Shown: positions 19,171-28,480, numbered from the stretch's first letter. The stretch is 61,903 nt of DNA from Deltaproteobacteria bacterium (GCA_016220005.1 JACRIV010000079.1:1-61903), one strand, 5' to 3'. Notes: generated from the sequence alone by a model not told the origin. Translations and numbers: made by a program.

Positions 19171-19895
19171 CTCTTCTCCTCCCTTTCCGTGCGCACCAGG
19201 ATGATGGAGAGGTAACCCGTTTCCCCGTCTTCGCCCCGCAGCCTCCGAAGATCGGTCTCGATCCGCTGGCCGTCCATTCCCGCCCGTGAGACGAACACGC
19301 TCCTGTCGAGGAAACCTTCGTTCTCCAGGAGATCGACCAGCTGTCCCAGTCGTCTGCCCACCTTCATCAGGACGAGCGTTCCCCCTGCGGCGAGGGCTTG
19401 CCGGACCGTCCGAAGGTCGTCCGCCGCCGGGACGATAGTCACCGGCTCCTTGAATCGCCCGATGGGGAACTCCGCCAGCGAGGCCGCGGCGCCCATTGCC
19501 GTGATCCCCGGTACGGTCACGACTTCCACTCCCGGGATGCGGGCACGGAGAGACTGAAGGAGGTAAATGTAGGTGGAATACAGGAGAGGATCCCCAAGGG
19601 TCAGGAAACAGGCATCCTGTCCGGATTCGAGGGAGGCGGCGATCTCCTCCGCCGACGCCTCCCATACCGAGGCCAGCTCCTTCCGATCCGTCGTCATGGG
19701 GAAGACCAGCTCGCAGACCCGGGAACCAGGGTCCAGGTACCTCCTTGCGATTTCCAGGGCGAGGCTCTCCGAGGCGTTTCCGGCCTTCGGAACGAACACG
19801 TTCCGACATCGCGCCAGAAGCTTCGCCCCCTTTACGGTCATCAGTTCGGGATCGCCGGGGCCGACGCCGATCCCGTAGAACGTTCCTCGTTTCAA
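19167..19895 (-). CDS. cbiL: Precorrin-2 C20-methyltransferase
   Basis: GTFYGIGVGPGDPELMTVKGAKLLARC...LTLGDPLLYSTYIYLL. Confidence 0.93.
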   Translation of the reverse strand: MKRGTFYGIGVGPGDPELMTVKGAKLLARCRNVFVPKAGNASESLALEIARRYLDPGSRVCELVFPMTTDRKELASVWEASAEEIAASLESGQDACFLTLGDPLLYSTYIYLLQSLRARIPGVEVVTVPGITAMGAAASLAEFPIGRFKEPVTIVPAADDLRTVRQALAAGGTLVLMKVGRRLGQLVDLLENEGFLDRSVFVSRAGMDGQRIETDLRRLRGEDGETGYLSIILVRTEREEKR

Positions 19896-20530
19896 ACAAA
19901 CACCCCATCGTTGAGGAGCAGGACGATACCCCTTCCGACGTTGGGCAGCCGGGAAAGTTCACCAGGGTCCACCTGGCGGATCCGTTCACCGGGAAGGGTC
20001 AGATCTTCACAAAGAAACACCCGGCGTCCCTCCCCAAGCTGTTCAAGCAGCTCCACGATCCGCCGGACTGATCCACCTCCTCCCACGAGGACGGCGATCT
20101 TGTCGGCATCGCGGAGACGCTCCATATCCCCCTCCGCCGGACGGCCATGGACGCTTACGACGTTCGCATCGTGCCACCCGAGCCCCAATCGGGCAAACAC
20201 CACCTGGACCGAACTGATCCCGGGGACTACTTCGCACGCATCGCGGCCGAACCGCGAAATCACCGGAAGGGCCAGGCTGTAAAGCCCGGGATCGCCGGAT
20301 ACGAGGACGGCTACCCTGCCCTGGCTCCGGCGGGACGAGATTTCGCCGAGTACCTTCTCGACGTCCGAACCGACGACGATCCGTTCCGCCATCGAGGAGG
20401 GAAAGAGCTCGAGGAGGCGTGCCGCTCCCACGAGGACATGGGCGCCCTCCACAGCCCGCTTCGCAGCGGGCGTCAGGTAGTCGGGGGATCCCGGACCGCA
20501 GCCCACGATGACGATCGTCTTGTCCCTCAT
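19892..20530 (-). CDS. cbiE: Precorrin-6Y C5-methyltransferase CbiE (no CbiT domain)
   Basis: IVIVGCGPGSPDYLTPAAKRAVEGAHVLVGAARLLELF...VSGDPGLYSLA...NVVSVHGRP. Confidence 0.9.
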   Translation of the reverse strand: MRDKTIVIVGCGPGSPDYLTPAAKRAVEGAHVLVGAARLLELFPSSMAERIVVGSDVEKVLGEISSRRSQGRVAVLVSGDPGLYSLALPVISRFGRDACEVVPGISSVQVVFARLGLGWHDANVVSVHGRPAEGDMERLRDADKIAVLVGGGGSVRRIVELLEQLGEGRRVFLCEDLTLPGERIRQVDPGELSRLPNVGRGIVLLLNDGVFV

Positions 20531-21582
20531 CTCCACGGGATCGTATCCCCGTCGGAGCCCAGGAGGTCCCCCCGCATGTCGACCAGGGCGACCGCCGCCC
20601 CGCTTTGGCGCCTCACGCGGCGCATGACCTCTTCCCGCACCTTGCCCGCCAGGTCCGCCGCAAGCGTTGCGCGGTCGGCCGCCGGCAGCGCGCCGAAGAT
20701 CCCTTCCACGGTGGGGCACTCCGGCGGCGTTCGACCGAGGACCCTTGCCGCAAGATCGACTACGTAAGGAACAGCCCGGGAAGACCGTGCGGAGTGGGTA
20801 TCCCACTGTCCCATGGCAAGCTTCGCGAGCTTGCCGGGGTGCCCGAGAACAAGCACGCGTTCGAACCGGTAATCCGGGATATGATCGAGAATGAATCCCC
20901 ACTCGTTGCCGACCTCGATCACTTGTTGGGTGGAAAGCCGGAAGTGTTCCCGAGCGGCTTTTTCCCCGATACGACCCGGTACAAGGACGGGCGAAAGGAC
21001 CCCGCACCCTGCTGCGACTCCGAGCGAACATTTCAACGCTTCCCGCAGCGCCGGAAGGCTGAAGGGGCGCACCCGTCCGGTGGTCCCCAGGATGGACAGG
21101 CCCCCGGCTACGCCGAGCCGGGGGTTGAACGTCCTTTCCGCCAACTTCCTTCCGCCGGGGATCGAGATGGTGACCTTGATCGGACGGTCCGTCACCTCGC
21201 GAACCGCTGCCTGAATCATCCCTCGCGGGACGGGATTGATGGCCGGCTCGCCCGGGGGGATTACGAGCCCCGGCCTGGTGACGGTCCCCACCCCCTCCCC
21301 GGCCGCGAAGGTCACGTCTCCTCCTTCCGCAAAGGACACCGACACCGATACCATCGCGCCATGGGTAACATCGACATCGTCACCGGCATCTTTCCGGACG
21401 GCGACTTCCGCCTCTGCGTTGCGCCGGCAGGCATGGACAGTCGACAAGGTCACTCGCGTCCCGTCCGGGAGGGAAACCTCGATCTCCCGTGGAGCCGGTC
21501 TGCCGCAAAGGACCATTGCGGCGGCCTTCGCTGCCGCCGCCGCACACGTCCCCGTCGAATATCCCGAACGGCCGGCATTCAT
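20527..21582 (-). CDS. cbiD: Cobalt-precorrin-5B C1-methyltransferase
   Basis: MNAGRSGYSTGTCAAAAAKAAAMVL; ATGA overlap with cbiE. Confidence 0.94.
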   Translation of the reverse strand: MNAGRSGYSTGTCAAAAAKAAAMVLCGRPAPREIEVSLPDGTRVTLSTVHACRRNAEAEVAVRKDAGDDVDVTHGAMVSVSVSFAEGGDVTFAAGEGVGTVTRPGLVIPPGEPAINPVPRGMIQAAVREVTDRPIKVTISIPGGRKLAERTFNPRLGVAGGLSILGTTGRVRPFSLPALREALKCSLGVAAGCGVLSPVLVPGRIGEKAAREHFRLSTQQVIEVGNEWGFILDHIPDYRFERVLVLGHPGKLAKLAMGQWDTHSARSSRAVPYVVDLAARVLGRTPPECPTVEGIFGALPAADRATLAADLAGKVREEVMRRVRRQSGAAVALVDMRGDLLGSDGDTIPWR

Positions 21583-22463
21583 TTGCCTCCCCCCTCCCGA
21601 TTCCCGACGATCAGCGCCTCGGGGATGAGATCCAGAAGTCGCTTGCGCGCCTCGCCCACCGTAAGCGGCAGGCCTTCGATCGGCACCCCATCGTATCGCT
21701 TCAGATCGTGGAGGAGGCCGGAAATGTAAGGCAGCCTCAAGCTCGCCCTCTCGATCATCTCGTGCTCGCAAAAGATCGCCTCCGGAGGCCCGTCCTTGAG
21801 CACCCTTCCCCCCCGAAACACGTAGATGCGGTCCGCGAAAAGGGGCAACAGGTCCACCGAATGGGTGGCAAGGATCACCGTGATCCCCCTTTCCCGGTTC
21901 AGCCGGCTGAGGAGGCGCATCATCAGCGTTTCGCCCGCCGGATCCAGCCCCGCCGTCGCCTCGTCGAGGATCAGGATCGACGGTTCCATCGCCAGCACCC
22001 CGGCCACGGCCACCCGCTTCTTCTCGCCGAAGCTCAAGTGATGCACCGCACGGGAGAGCAGGTCCCCCGCCACCACCGATTCCAAGGCGGCGGCGACGCG
22101 GCGCCCGACCTCCGGTTCCGGAAGTCCAAGGTTGCGCGGACCGAAGGCAACGTCCTCCTCCACAGTGGCGCCGAAGAGCTGGTCGTTCGGGTCCTGGAAG
22201 ACCACGCCCACCTCCTGGTAGAGATCCCTCGAGGGAAACCCCCGGATGTCCCGGCCCGCGATCCTGACCGTCCCCGTCCCGGGGCGCAACAGGCCGGAAA
22301 GCACCTTGATCAAGGTGGTCTTGCCCGATCCGTTCGAGGCGAGGACGGCCACGAACTCTCCCCTCCGCACCCGGAAATCTACGTCCTGTAGCGCCCGTGT
22401 CCCCTCGGGGTAGAGGAAGGAGAGGGCTTCCGTCTCAATAGCCCAGCCGCGTCCTGCTTCCAT
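21579..22463 (-). CDS. cbiO: Cobalt ECF transporter ATPase
   Basis: LASNGSGKTTLIKVLSGLL; HHLSFGEKKRVAVAGVLAMEPSILILDEATAGLDP. Confidence 0.93.
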   Translation of the reverse strand: MEAGRGWAIETEALSFLYPEGTRALQDVDFRVRRGEFVAVLASNGSGKTTLIKVLSGLLRPGTGTVRIAGRDIRGFPSRDLYQEVGVVFQDPNDQLFGATVEEDVAFGPRNLGLPEPEVGRRVAAALESVVAGDLLSRAVHHLSFGEKKRVAVAGVLAMEPSILILDEATAGLDPAGETLMMRLLSRLNRERGITVILATHSVDLLPLFADRIYVFRGGRVLKDGPPEAIFCEHEMIERASLRLPYISGLLHDLKRYDGVPIEGLPLTVGEARKRLLDLIPEALIVGNREGGGK

Positions 22464-23239
22464 CACGGCAACATCCCTTCGGCGAGGAGATAGGCTGCCA
22501 GGAGGATAGGAGGCGCAACGCCTGCGACCAGGCGGTCCGCCCGGCGCATGGGGCCCATCGGCCCGAAGCCGATTTGCCCGGAATAGCCGCGGGCACTCAT
22601 GGCCTCGGCCGTCCGGGAAGCCTGGTCGACGGACCGGAGGAGGACCGTTCCCCCCAGGATCCCCATCGACGAGAGGGATCGTCCCGGACCCGAATATCCG
22701 AGGCGCACCCGTTGCGCGGCGGACACTTCCGCCGCCTGGTCCAGCAGAACGAACGTATAACGATAGGTGAGCATCGCGATCTCCACCCATCCGCCGGGAA
22801 CCCCGGCCCAGCGGAGGACATGAAAAACCCGATGAGCGGGCGTCACCGAGCCGAGCAGCAGAACGATGGACGAGCACCCGAGGACGCGAGCCCCCAGGAG
22901 AAGGCCGTGCCGCGCGCCTTCCGCCATGGCGGTGAACCGGACCCCTGCTACGGACACGCCGAAGAGCGGCGTGGCGCCGACCAGGAAGCTTTGCAGGAGC
23001 ACGAGGACGGATGCGATCACCGCCGGTCCGGCGAGTCGGGCGAGCACCCATCGGGCGGGAATTCGCACGGCGAACAGGCCGGACAGGCAAACGACGAACA
23101 CGGCGATCGGAAGCGTCGCACCGCCGGAGAAGAGCGCGGCCAATATGCCGGCAACCGCCACGGACAGCTTCGCCCTGGGGTCCAGCCGCACCAGCGCGTT
23201 ATCCCTTCCCGCGAAGATGTCCGAGAACAGCTCAACCAT
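22463..23239 (-). CDS. cbiQ: Cobalt ECF transporter T component
   Basis: RLDPRAKLSVAVAGILAALFSGGATLPIAVF; SMGILGGTVLLRSVDQASRTAEAMSARGYSG. Confidence 0.9.
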   Translation of the reverse strand: MVELFSDIFAGRDNALVRLDPRAKLSVAVAGILAALFSGGATLPIAVFVVCLSGLFAVRIPARWVLARLAGPAVIASVLVLLQSFLVGATPLFGVSVAGVRFTAMAEGARHGLLLGARVLGCSSIVLLLGSVTPAHRVFHVLRWAGVPGGWVEIAMLTYRYTFVLLDQAAEVSAAQRVRLGYSGPGRSLSSMGILGGTVLLRSVDQASRTAEAMSARGYSGQIGFGPMGPMRRADRLVAGVAPPILLAAYLLAEGMLP

Positions 23240-23522
23240 CCTTCCGCCCGCTCCCGTCCCGCGTTTTCGGGGGGAACAGCTCCCGAAAGAAGTATCCGCC
23301 GACGCAGCCTCCCGCTCCTCCCGCAAGGAGAAAAAGGAACAGGAGAAGGTCCCCCCGGTCGGTGTTGATATACGGCTCCCGCGGAGGACGCCCCGCCTCC
23401 TCGGCGAACTTCGCCACCACCGTTTTGTCCACGCCCTCCCACTGGCCGCCGGGACCCGCGACCGCAAAGACGAGGACCGTCGCCAGGGAAACGACCGCTC
23501 CGGCCACGGCCACCCGCCTCAT
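23232..23522 (-). CDS. Small membrane protein between cbiM and cbiQ, probable CbiN/PDGLE-like auxiliary component
   Basis: Two hydrophobic segments, operon position with overlapping neighbours. Confidence 0.6.
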   Translation of the reverse strand: MRRVAVAGAVVSLATVLVFAVAGPGGQWEGVDKTVVAKFAEEAGRPPREPYINTDRGDLLLFLFLLAGGAGGCVGGYFFRELFPPKTRDGSGRKDG

Positions 23523-24262
23523 GGCGCCCATCCTTCCGCCGGGAGCTCCAGCAGCTCGGGGCGGCGCGTCCGGATGAATCGGTATGCCCCCGCCGCAAGG
23601 AATCCCTCGAAGACCCCCAAGGGAACCTGCGTCGGGACGAACGCGGCAAGGATCATCCGAAACAGGGCCGCGATGGAGCCGCCCCCGGCCAGCGCCGCGG
23701 AGAGCGAAAACGAGGTAGCAGCGTAAGTGCCCCAATCCGAGAGCAGGCCCGCGAGGAAAGCGGCAACGGGCCACGGCGCTCTAACCTTCCGCGCAAGGAG
23801 AAACGCGCCGTATCCGAGATAGCCGCCTACCACCCCCATGGACACGATGTTCGCGCCGAGGGTCGACAGCCCCCCGTGGGCCAGGAACAACGCCTGCAGC
23901 AGGAGCGCCACGCTGGTCACGATGACGGCCTGCCCGGGGCCGATGAGGATCGCCGCCAGGCCCGTGCCGCACGGGTGGGAACAGGTCCCCGCCGTGGGAA
24001 CCGGAATCGGCATGCACGAGACGACGAACACGCCCGCCCCCACCAGTCCCACCAGCGTCTTGAAATGGGGAGCCCGCCCGGCGCGAATCCGCAGGTCGCG
24101 CATTCCGAGGACGAGGAACGGCGCGGCCACGAGGAACCAGAACCCGGCCCACCCCGGCGGGAGGATCCCCTCGGAGATGTGCATCCCGTAGGCACGTCCC
24201 GGAAGCAAGGCAAGGGCGACGATCCACAGAACGTACGCCGCTTTTTCCCATCGAACCGTCAT
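23519..24262 (-). CDS. cbiM: Cobalt ECF transporter S component CbiM
   Basis: MHISEGILPPGWAGFWFLVAAPFL; GTCSHPCGTGLAAILIGPGQAV. Confidence 0.93.
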   Translation of the reverse strand: MTVRWEKAAYVLWIVALALLPGRAYGMHISEGILPPGWAGFWFLVAAPFLVLGMRDLRIRAGRAPHFKTLVGLVGAGVFVVSCMPIPVPTAGTCSHPCGTGLAAILIGPGQAVIVTSVALLLQALFLAHGGLSTLGANIVSMGVVGGYLGYGAFLLARKVRAPWPVAAFLAGLLSDWGTYAATSFSLSAALAGGGSIAALFRMILAAFVPTQVPLGVFEGFLAAGAYRFIRTRRPELLELPAEGWAP

Positions 24263-24750
24263 TTCCGCCCTCCCCTGTCCTGATGGCCGGGGTCTTCCGG
24301 CCCCGAAGCGGACCGCTCCCGACCCCGCGGCATCATTTCGCGCACGTCGCGAAGGCTCAAGGACTCCGTCGCACGTTTCTCCACAAGGTCGACGAGGGAT
24401 TCGTCGTAGCCCAGGTTCTTGCCGAGAATCATCGTCACGTCCGGGTATCCTCGGACCTTTTCCCGCAACATCCCGGGGATGTCCTCCAGGAGGTGTTGCC
24501 CCTCATGGAGGAAATAGGGGATGACCACGACCTTTCCCGCCCTCACCGTGGCGCACTTCTCCAGAGCCTCGGACAGGGAGGGCTTCTGAAGCGACATGTG
24601 GCAAACCTCCACGAGGATGTACTTCCCCCTTTCCCTGAGCCTGGCGGCCACCTGTTCCATGGCTTTCCCGGCCCCCGGCAAGCGGCTCCCGTGGCCAAGG
24701 AGGATGACGGCTTCTCCGCTGAATTTGTTGCCCGTCGTGTCCCGGTCCAT
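24259..24750 (-). CDS. cbiX: Sirohydrochlorin cobaltochelatase, CbiX type
   Basis: AVILLGHGSRLPGAGKAMEQVA...VVVIPYFLHEGQHLLEDIP. Confidence 0.9.
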   Translation of the reverse strand: MDRDTTGNKFSGEAVILLGHGSRLPGAGKAMEQVAARLRERGKYILVEVCHMSLQKPSLSEALEKCATVRAGKVVVIPYFLHEGQHLLEDIPGMLREKVRGYPDVTMILGKNLGYDESLVDLVEKRATESLSLRDVREMMPRGRERSASGPEDPGHQDRGGRK

Positions 24751-24756
24751 TCCGGG

Positions 24757-26187
24757 TCACCGCCCCTGGCTTCTTTCCGGCGTGCCGATCTCGATAGCGG
24801 TCGACATCCCGGTGTCCCAGCCGTCCCACAGGTACGCGCCTTCCTTGCCGTCGGCGATAAGCCGCAGTGCATATCGGACCTGCTCCTCGTACAGTTCGCA
24901 GAAAGCGCCGGGGCGGCGCATGCCTCCGTTCATCTCGTGCGCTTCGGCAGGACAGGGAGATCCGCAGAAATGTCGCACCGCACACCGGGAACAAGGTTCG
25001 ATGTCTTCCACCTTTCGTTGCGTCACTTTCCTGAAAGCCTGACTTTCGAGCGCCCTCGGAATCTCGTCCCTGAAGAGATTTCCGCCCTTGAACTCGCGGA
25101 ACCCGATGAACTCGCTGCAAGGGAAAAGATCCCCACGGGCGGATACCGCGAAGAAATACCGCCCGCCCCCGCAGGGCGAGATATCGCACATGAGCCGTCT
25201 TGCCGCGGGCGCAACGATGCTCACGAGCACATTGGCGAAGTTCGCGACCACCAGCTTTCGGCCACTCTCCCCGTACAATTCATACGAGCGATCGAGCGCC
25301 GCGAGATAGGGCACGGCAAGCTCCTTGTCCCGGGGCTTGAGGAAGCGGGCGCCCTGGCGGGTGCAACGAAGGGGGTTGAGCATGCACGCAGGAACTTCCT
25401 GTTCATGCAGGAACTCCACCATCCGGGGAAGCGAGCGCATGTTCCTGCTCGTCACGGTGCAGAGGACGTTGTAGTCCGGGTATCCCTTCAGTTTCTCCAG
25501 GGCGCCGGCCACGATCCTGAACGTTCCCTCCCCACCCCACGTTTTTCTCGTGCGATCCGCGACCTTGTCCAGGTGCCCGTCCAGCGACAGGCCGATGCCG
25601 ACCTTGCGCGAGGCCAGGAACCCGATCGCCTCGTCGTCCAACAGCGTGCCGTTGGTCTGCACGCCGAAGCGGAAATCGTCCCGGTATTCCTCGATCCCGG
25701 CGAAGACGGCGTCGCGGCAGAGCATCGGTTCCGAGCCGTGGAAGACGATCTGCGGCCGCGTTCCTCGGGGGAAATGCTTTTCGAAGTATGCTTTCAGTAT
25801 CCCGAGGGCCTCGATCAGCCTGGCCCGGGACATGCGCTTGCCCTCCCGGCGCATCTTTTCCGGGATGTAACAATAGGGGCAGTTGAGGTTGCAGCGTTCC
25901 GTGGGGTTGAAATAGACCGCCATCGGGTTCACTTCGAACCGGAGCTTCTCCATTTCCGACAGGAATGCGGCCCTTTTCCTGCGATATTGCGAAAAGAGGG
26001 AGCCGTCGGTGAGCGCTTCCCCGAGCTTCCTCTTCTTCACGAGAGACCAGAAAGCCGTATCGGGGTCCAGCAGGGCGATATAGTCCGGGTGCCCGATGTC
26101 GATCGGCTGTATCGTGGGCCCCTTACCCGTGTTGAAATAAATCCCTCGCGATGGTGTCTCGTTGCTCCCTTTTTTCAGGTCCGCCAC
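24757..26187 (-). CDS. cbpB: Peptide-modifying radical SAM/SPASM enzyme, CbpB-like
   Basis: CNLNCPYC radical SAM motif; SPASM-type cysteines CDISPCGG...CSEF...CSRCAVRHFCGSPC; next to a tiny conserved-looking ORF in a B12 cluster. Confidence 0.85.
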   Translation of the reverse strand: MADLKKGSNETPSRGIYFNTGKGPTIQPIDIGHPDYIALLDPDTAFWSLVKKRKLGEALTDGSLFSQYRRKRAAFLSEMEKLRFEVNPMAVYFNPTERCNLNCPYCYIPEKMRREGKRMSRARLIEALGILKAYFEKHFPRGTRPQIVFHGSEPMLCRDAVFAGIEEYRDDFRFGVQTNGTLLDDEAIGFLASRKVGIGLSLDGHLDKVADRTRKTWGGEGTFRIVAGALEKLKGYPDYNVLCTVTSRNMRSLPRMVEFLHEQEVPACMLNPLRCTRQGARFLKPRDKELAVPYLAALDRSYELYGESGRKLVVANFANVLVSIVAPAARRLMCDISPCGGGRYFFAVSARGDLFPCSEFIGFREFKGGNLFRDEIPRALESQAFRKVTQRKVEDIEPCSRCAVRHFCGSPCPAEAHEMNGGMRRPGAFCELYEEQVRYALRLIADGKEGAYLWDGWDTGMSTAIEIGTPERSQGR

Positions 26188-26225
26188 GATCGTCTCCTTG
26201 TTTCCTGTGGTCTCCCGCAGGTCGT

Positions 26226-26259
26226 GCGGGACCCCCGGCGACAGGACCGGGCGTCCCGC
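26226..26259 (-). promoter_or_regulatory. Strong intercistronic hairpin between cbpA and cbpB
   Basis: GCGGGACgCCCGG tcctgtcg CCGGGgGTCCCGC, no T-tract. Confidence 0.6.
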
Positions 26260-26268
26260 TCCGAACTC

Positions 26269-26376
26269 CTACCTGCTCTTCCCTTTCATGAAAAGGAAAT
26301 GGGACAGGCCGGTGCCAATGACCTTGCAGGTCTTGCGGTAAGCGATCACTGCCCTTGTCGTCTTGCTTTTCTTCAC
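26269..26376 (-). CDS. cbpA: RiPP-like precursor peptide CbpA, 35 aa (GTG start), absent from the ORF track
   Basis: Translation MKKSKTTRAVIAYRKTCKVIGTGLSHFLFMKGKSR*; SD CGAAAGGAGGTGATACCC-GTG; directly upstream of the radical SAM gene. Confidence 0.9.
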   Translation of the reverse strand: MKKSKTTRAVIAYRKTCKVIGTGLSHFLFMKGKSR

Positions 26377-26412
26377 GGGTATCACCTCCTTTCGGAGCAG
26401 GATGGTTCTCCC

Positions 26413-27096
26413 CTATTCCGATCTCCGAGCAGCCGCGGAACAGAGGGCATGAAGCGCGCTCACGGCCATGGGACTGCCGCCTCGCCGTCCGGAAACGGCG
26501 ACGAAAGACATTCCCAGGGACATCAGCTCCTGCTTGCTTTCCTCCACATGCACGAAGCCCACCGGCATGGCGATCACGAAGGCCGGCCGGATCCCTTCTT
26601 CGATGACAAGGCGGTTGAGCTCCAGCAGGGCGACCGGGGCGTTGCCGATCAACGCTATTCCTCCGTCGAGGGTCGCCCTGGCCTTGCGGACGGCGAAAAG
26701 GGAGCGCGGCAGGCCGCTTTCGACGGACTGCCGCGCCACGTCCTCGTCCGCCACATGACACACGATGCTGTCGCGGCCGTACGTCGGGCATGCCTCCCGC
26801 AGGCGATTCAGGGAAAGTCCGGCCCGAATCATGTTGGAGTCCGCATAAAGCGGGCGTCCGGCGCGAAGCGCCGCAGCCCCTGCTTCCACCGCATCCGGAG
26901 AAAATCTGACGTATTCCAACAGCCCGAAATCCGCGGTGGCATGAATCATTCGGCGGACCACCTGCCACTGGGCGGGTGCAAATCGGTGTGAGGGGACTTC
27001 CCTTTCGATTCTCTCGAGCGAGAGGGCCTCGATGGCCTCTCCGGTCAGCGGAGAAGCATAGAGCGACAGGATGAGGGGCGGGGCGTCACTCGCCAT
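26413..27096 (-). CDS. cbiC: Precorrin-8X methylmutase
   Basis: MIHATADFGLLEYVRFSPDAV...YADSNMIRAGL...GNAPVALLEL...AMPVGFVHVEESK. Confidence 0.93.
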   Translation of the reverse strand: MASDAPPLILSLYASPLTGEAIEALSLERIEREVPSHRFAPAQWQVVRRMIHATADFGLLEYVRFSPDAVEAGAAALRAGRPLYADSNMIRAGLSLNRLREACPTYGRDSIVCHVADEDVARQSVESGLPRSLFAVRKARATLDGGIALIGNAPVALLELNRLVIEEGIRPAFVIAMPVGFVHVEESKQELMSLGMSFVAVSGRRGGSPMAVSALHALCSAAARRSE

Positions 27097-28480
27097 GGTT
27101 TTGCTCGCAAAGCGAAAGAAAGCTCTCCACGGAACGCGGATGGGATCCGAAATGAACGTGAACATAGCTCGCCAGCGTCCGGCTTCGCCCATATCCCTCC
27201 GGAATCACGGCCTCCGACCGCCGGTGCCTGATACGATAGACAGCCCTCCACGCGGGATCCGCGAACGGATCGCCGGTCAAGTCGGAGTAATGGAACTCAT
27301 GCCCGCGAAGGATCGTACCGGGGGGACCCAGGAGCGTATTCTCCGACAGGTTGATCTCGGCATACCCCAGCCTCTTCGGACGGTTGAGCATACGGGTCCA
27401 CGACGGCAGCAGCCCGACGAAGCCGTGACGCGCACCGTCCCGGGTCTCGATCCCTTCCGCCAGGTACATCAATCCGCCGCACTCGGCGTATACCGGACGG
27501 CCACTCTCCGCGAAACGCTTCACCGCCTCTATCATGTGCCGGTTCCTCGAGAGCGTCTCCGCATGTTCTTCCGGGTATCCTCCGCCGATATACAGCCCGT
27601 CGAGTTTTTCCGGCAGGCGCTCGTCCCTTATCGGGGAGAACCGGACCAGTTCGCCCCCGCCCGCTTCAAGCGCCTCCAGGTTGTCGGGATAATAGAAATG
27701 AAACGCCTCGTCCCAGGCCACCCCGATCCGCACCCGCCTCTTGCGTCCCGGGGGATTGCCGGATGCGCAAACGCGTCGGACCTTGGCCACGCCGTGCGCC
27801 AGCTTCATCACCGCCTCCAACGAAACATGCCTCTCCAGAACGTCTGAGAACGCTCCAAGGAGTTCCGGCGTCAACGTCCCGGGATCCGCAGGGGCCAGGC
27901 CCAGGTGCCGGCTTCGCAAGGCGGGAAAAGCACCCCGGGAGATCCTGCCGAGAAGCGGCGGCAAGGACGATCCCCGGAGGGATTCGGCCAGCCAGGCAGC
28001 GTGCCGGTCCGATCCGCACCGGTTTGCGACAACGCCGGCCACTCTTACGCCGCGCTCGAATCCGGTAAACCCCTTCACCGTCGCGGCCACGCTGCGGGAC
28101 ATGCCGCCGGCGTCGACCACCAGCAGCACCGGAGCGGAAAGCCACCGAGCGATCTCGGCGGTGCTCCCTTCGGAGGAAACGGGGTCAGCCCCATCGAAAA
28201 GACCCATCACCCCTTCGACGATCGCCACGTCCGCCCCGGCAACGGCGCGGGCGAAAAGCGCGTGCACGTACGCTTCCCCGGTCATCCAGCCATCGAGGTT
28301 GTAGCAGGGCCTCCCTGAGGCCAAGGCCAGGTAGGAAGGGTCCAGGAAGTCGGGCCCCACCTTGAAGGTCTGCACCCGGAGCCCACGCCGTTTCAGGGAG
28401 GCAGCAAGGGCGAGGGAAAGGGAGGTCTTCCCGACCCCGCTGCCGGTACCCGCAATGACGACGGTGGGACACGACGCCAT
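27086..28480 (-). CDS. cbiA: Cobyrinate a,c-diamide synthase
   Basis: VVIAGTGSGVGKTSLSLALAASLKRRGLRVQTFKVGPDFLDPSYL; GGGYPEEHAETLSRN; YAECGGLMYL. Confidence 0.94.
   Translation of the reverse strand: MASCPTVVIAGTGSGVGKTSLSLALAASLKRRGLRVQTFKVGPDFLDPSYLALASGRPCYNLDGWMTGEAYVHALFARAVAGADVAIVEGVMGLFDGADPVSSEGSTAEIARWLSAPVLLVVDAGGMSRSVAATVKGFTGFERGVRVAGVVANRCGSDRHAAWLAESLRGSSLPPLLGRISRGAFPALRSRHLGLAPADPGTLTPELLGAFSDVLERHVSLEAVMKLAHGVAKVRRVCASGNPPGRKRRVRIGVAWDEAFHFYYPDNLEALEAGGGELVRFSPIRDERLPEKLDGLYIGGGYPEEHAETLSRNRHMIEAVKRFAESGRPVYAECGGLMYLAEGIETRDGARHGFVGLLPSWTRMLNRPKRLGYAEINLSENTLLGPPGTILRGHEFHYSDLTGDPFADPAWRAVYRIRHRRSEAVIPEGYGRSRTLASYVHVHFGSHPRSVESFLSLCEQNHGE

Noticed and set aside
24283-26991. 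902-aa plus-strand ORF antisense to cbiX/cbpB/cbpA/cbiC
   Set aside because: Same GC-driven antisense artefact; it spans several clear minus-strand genes.
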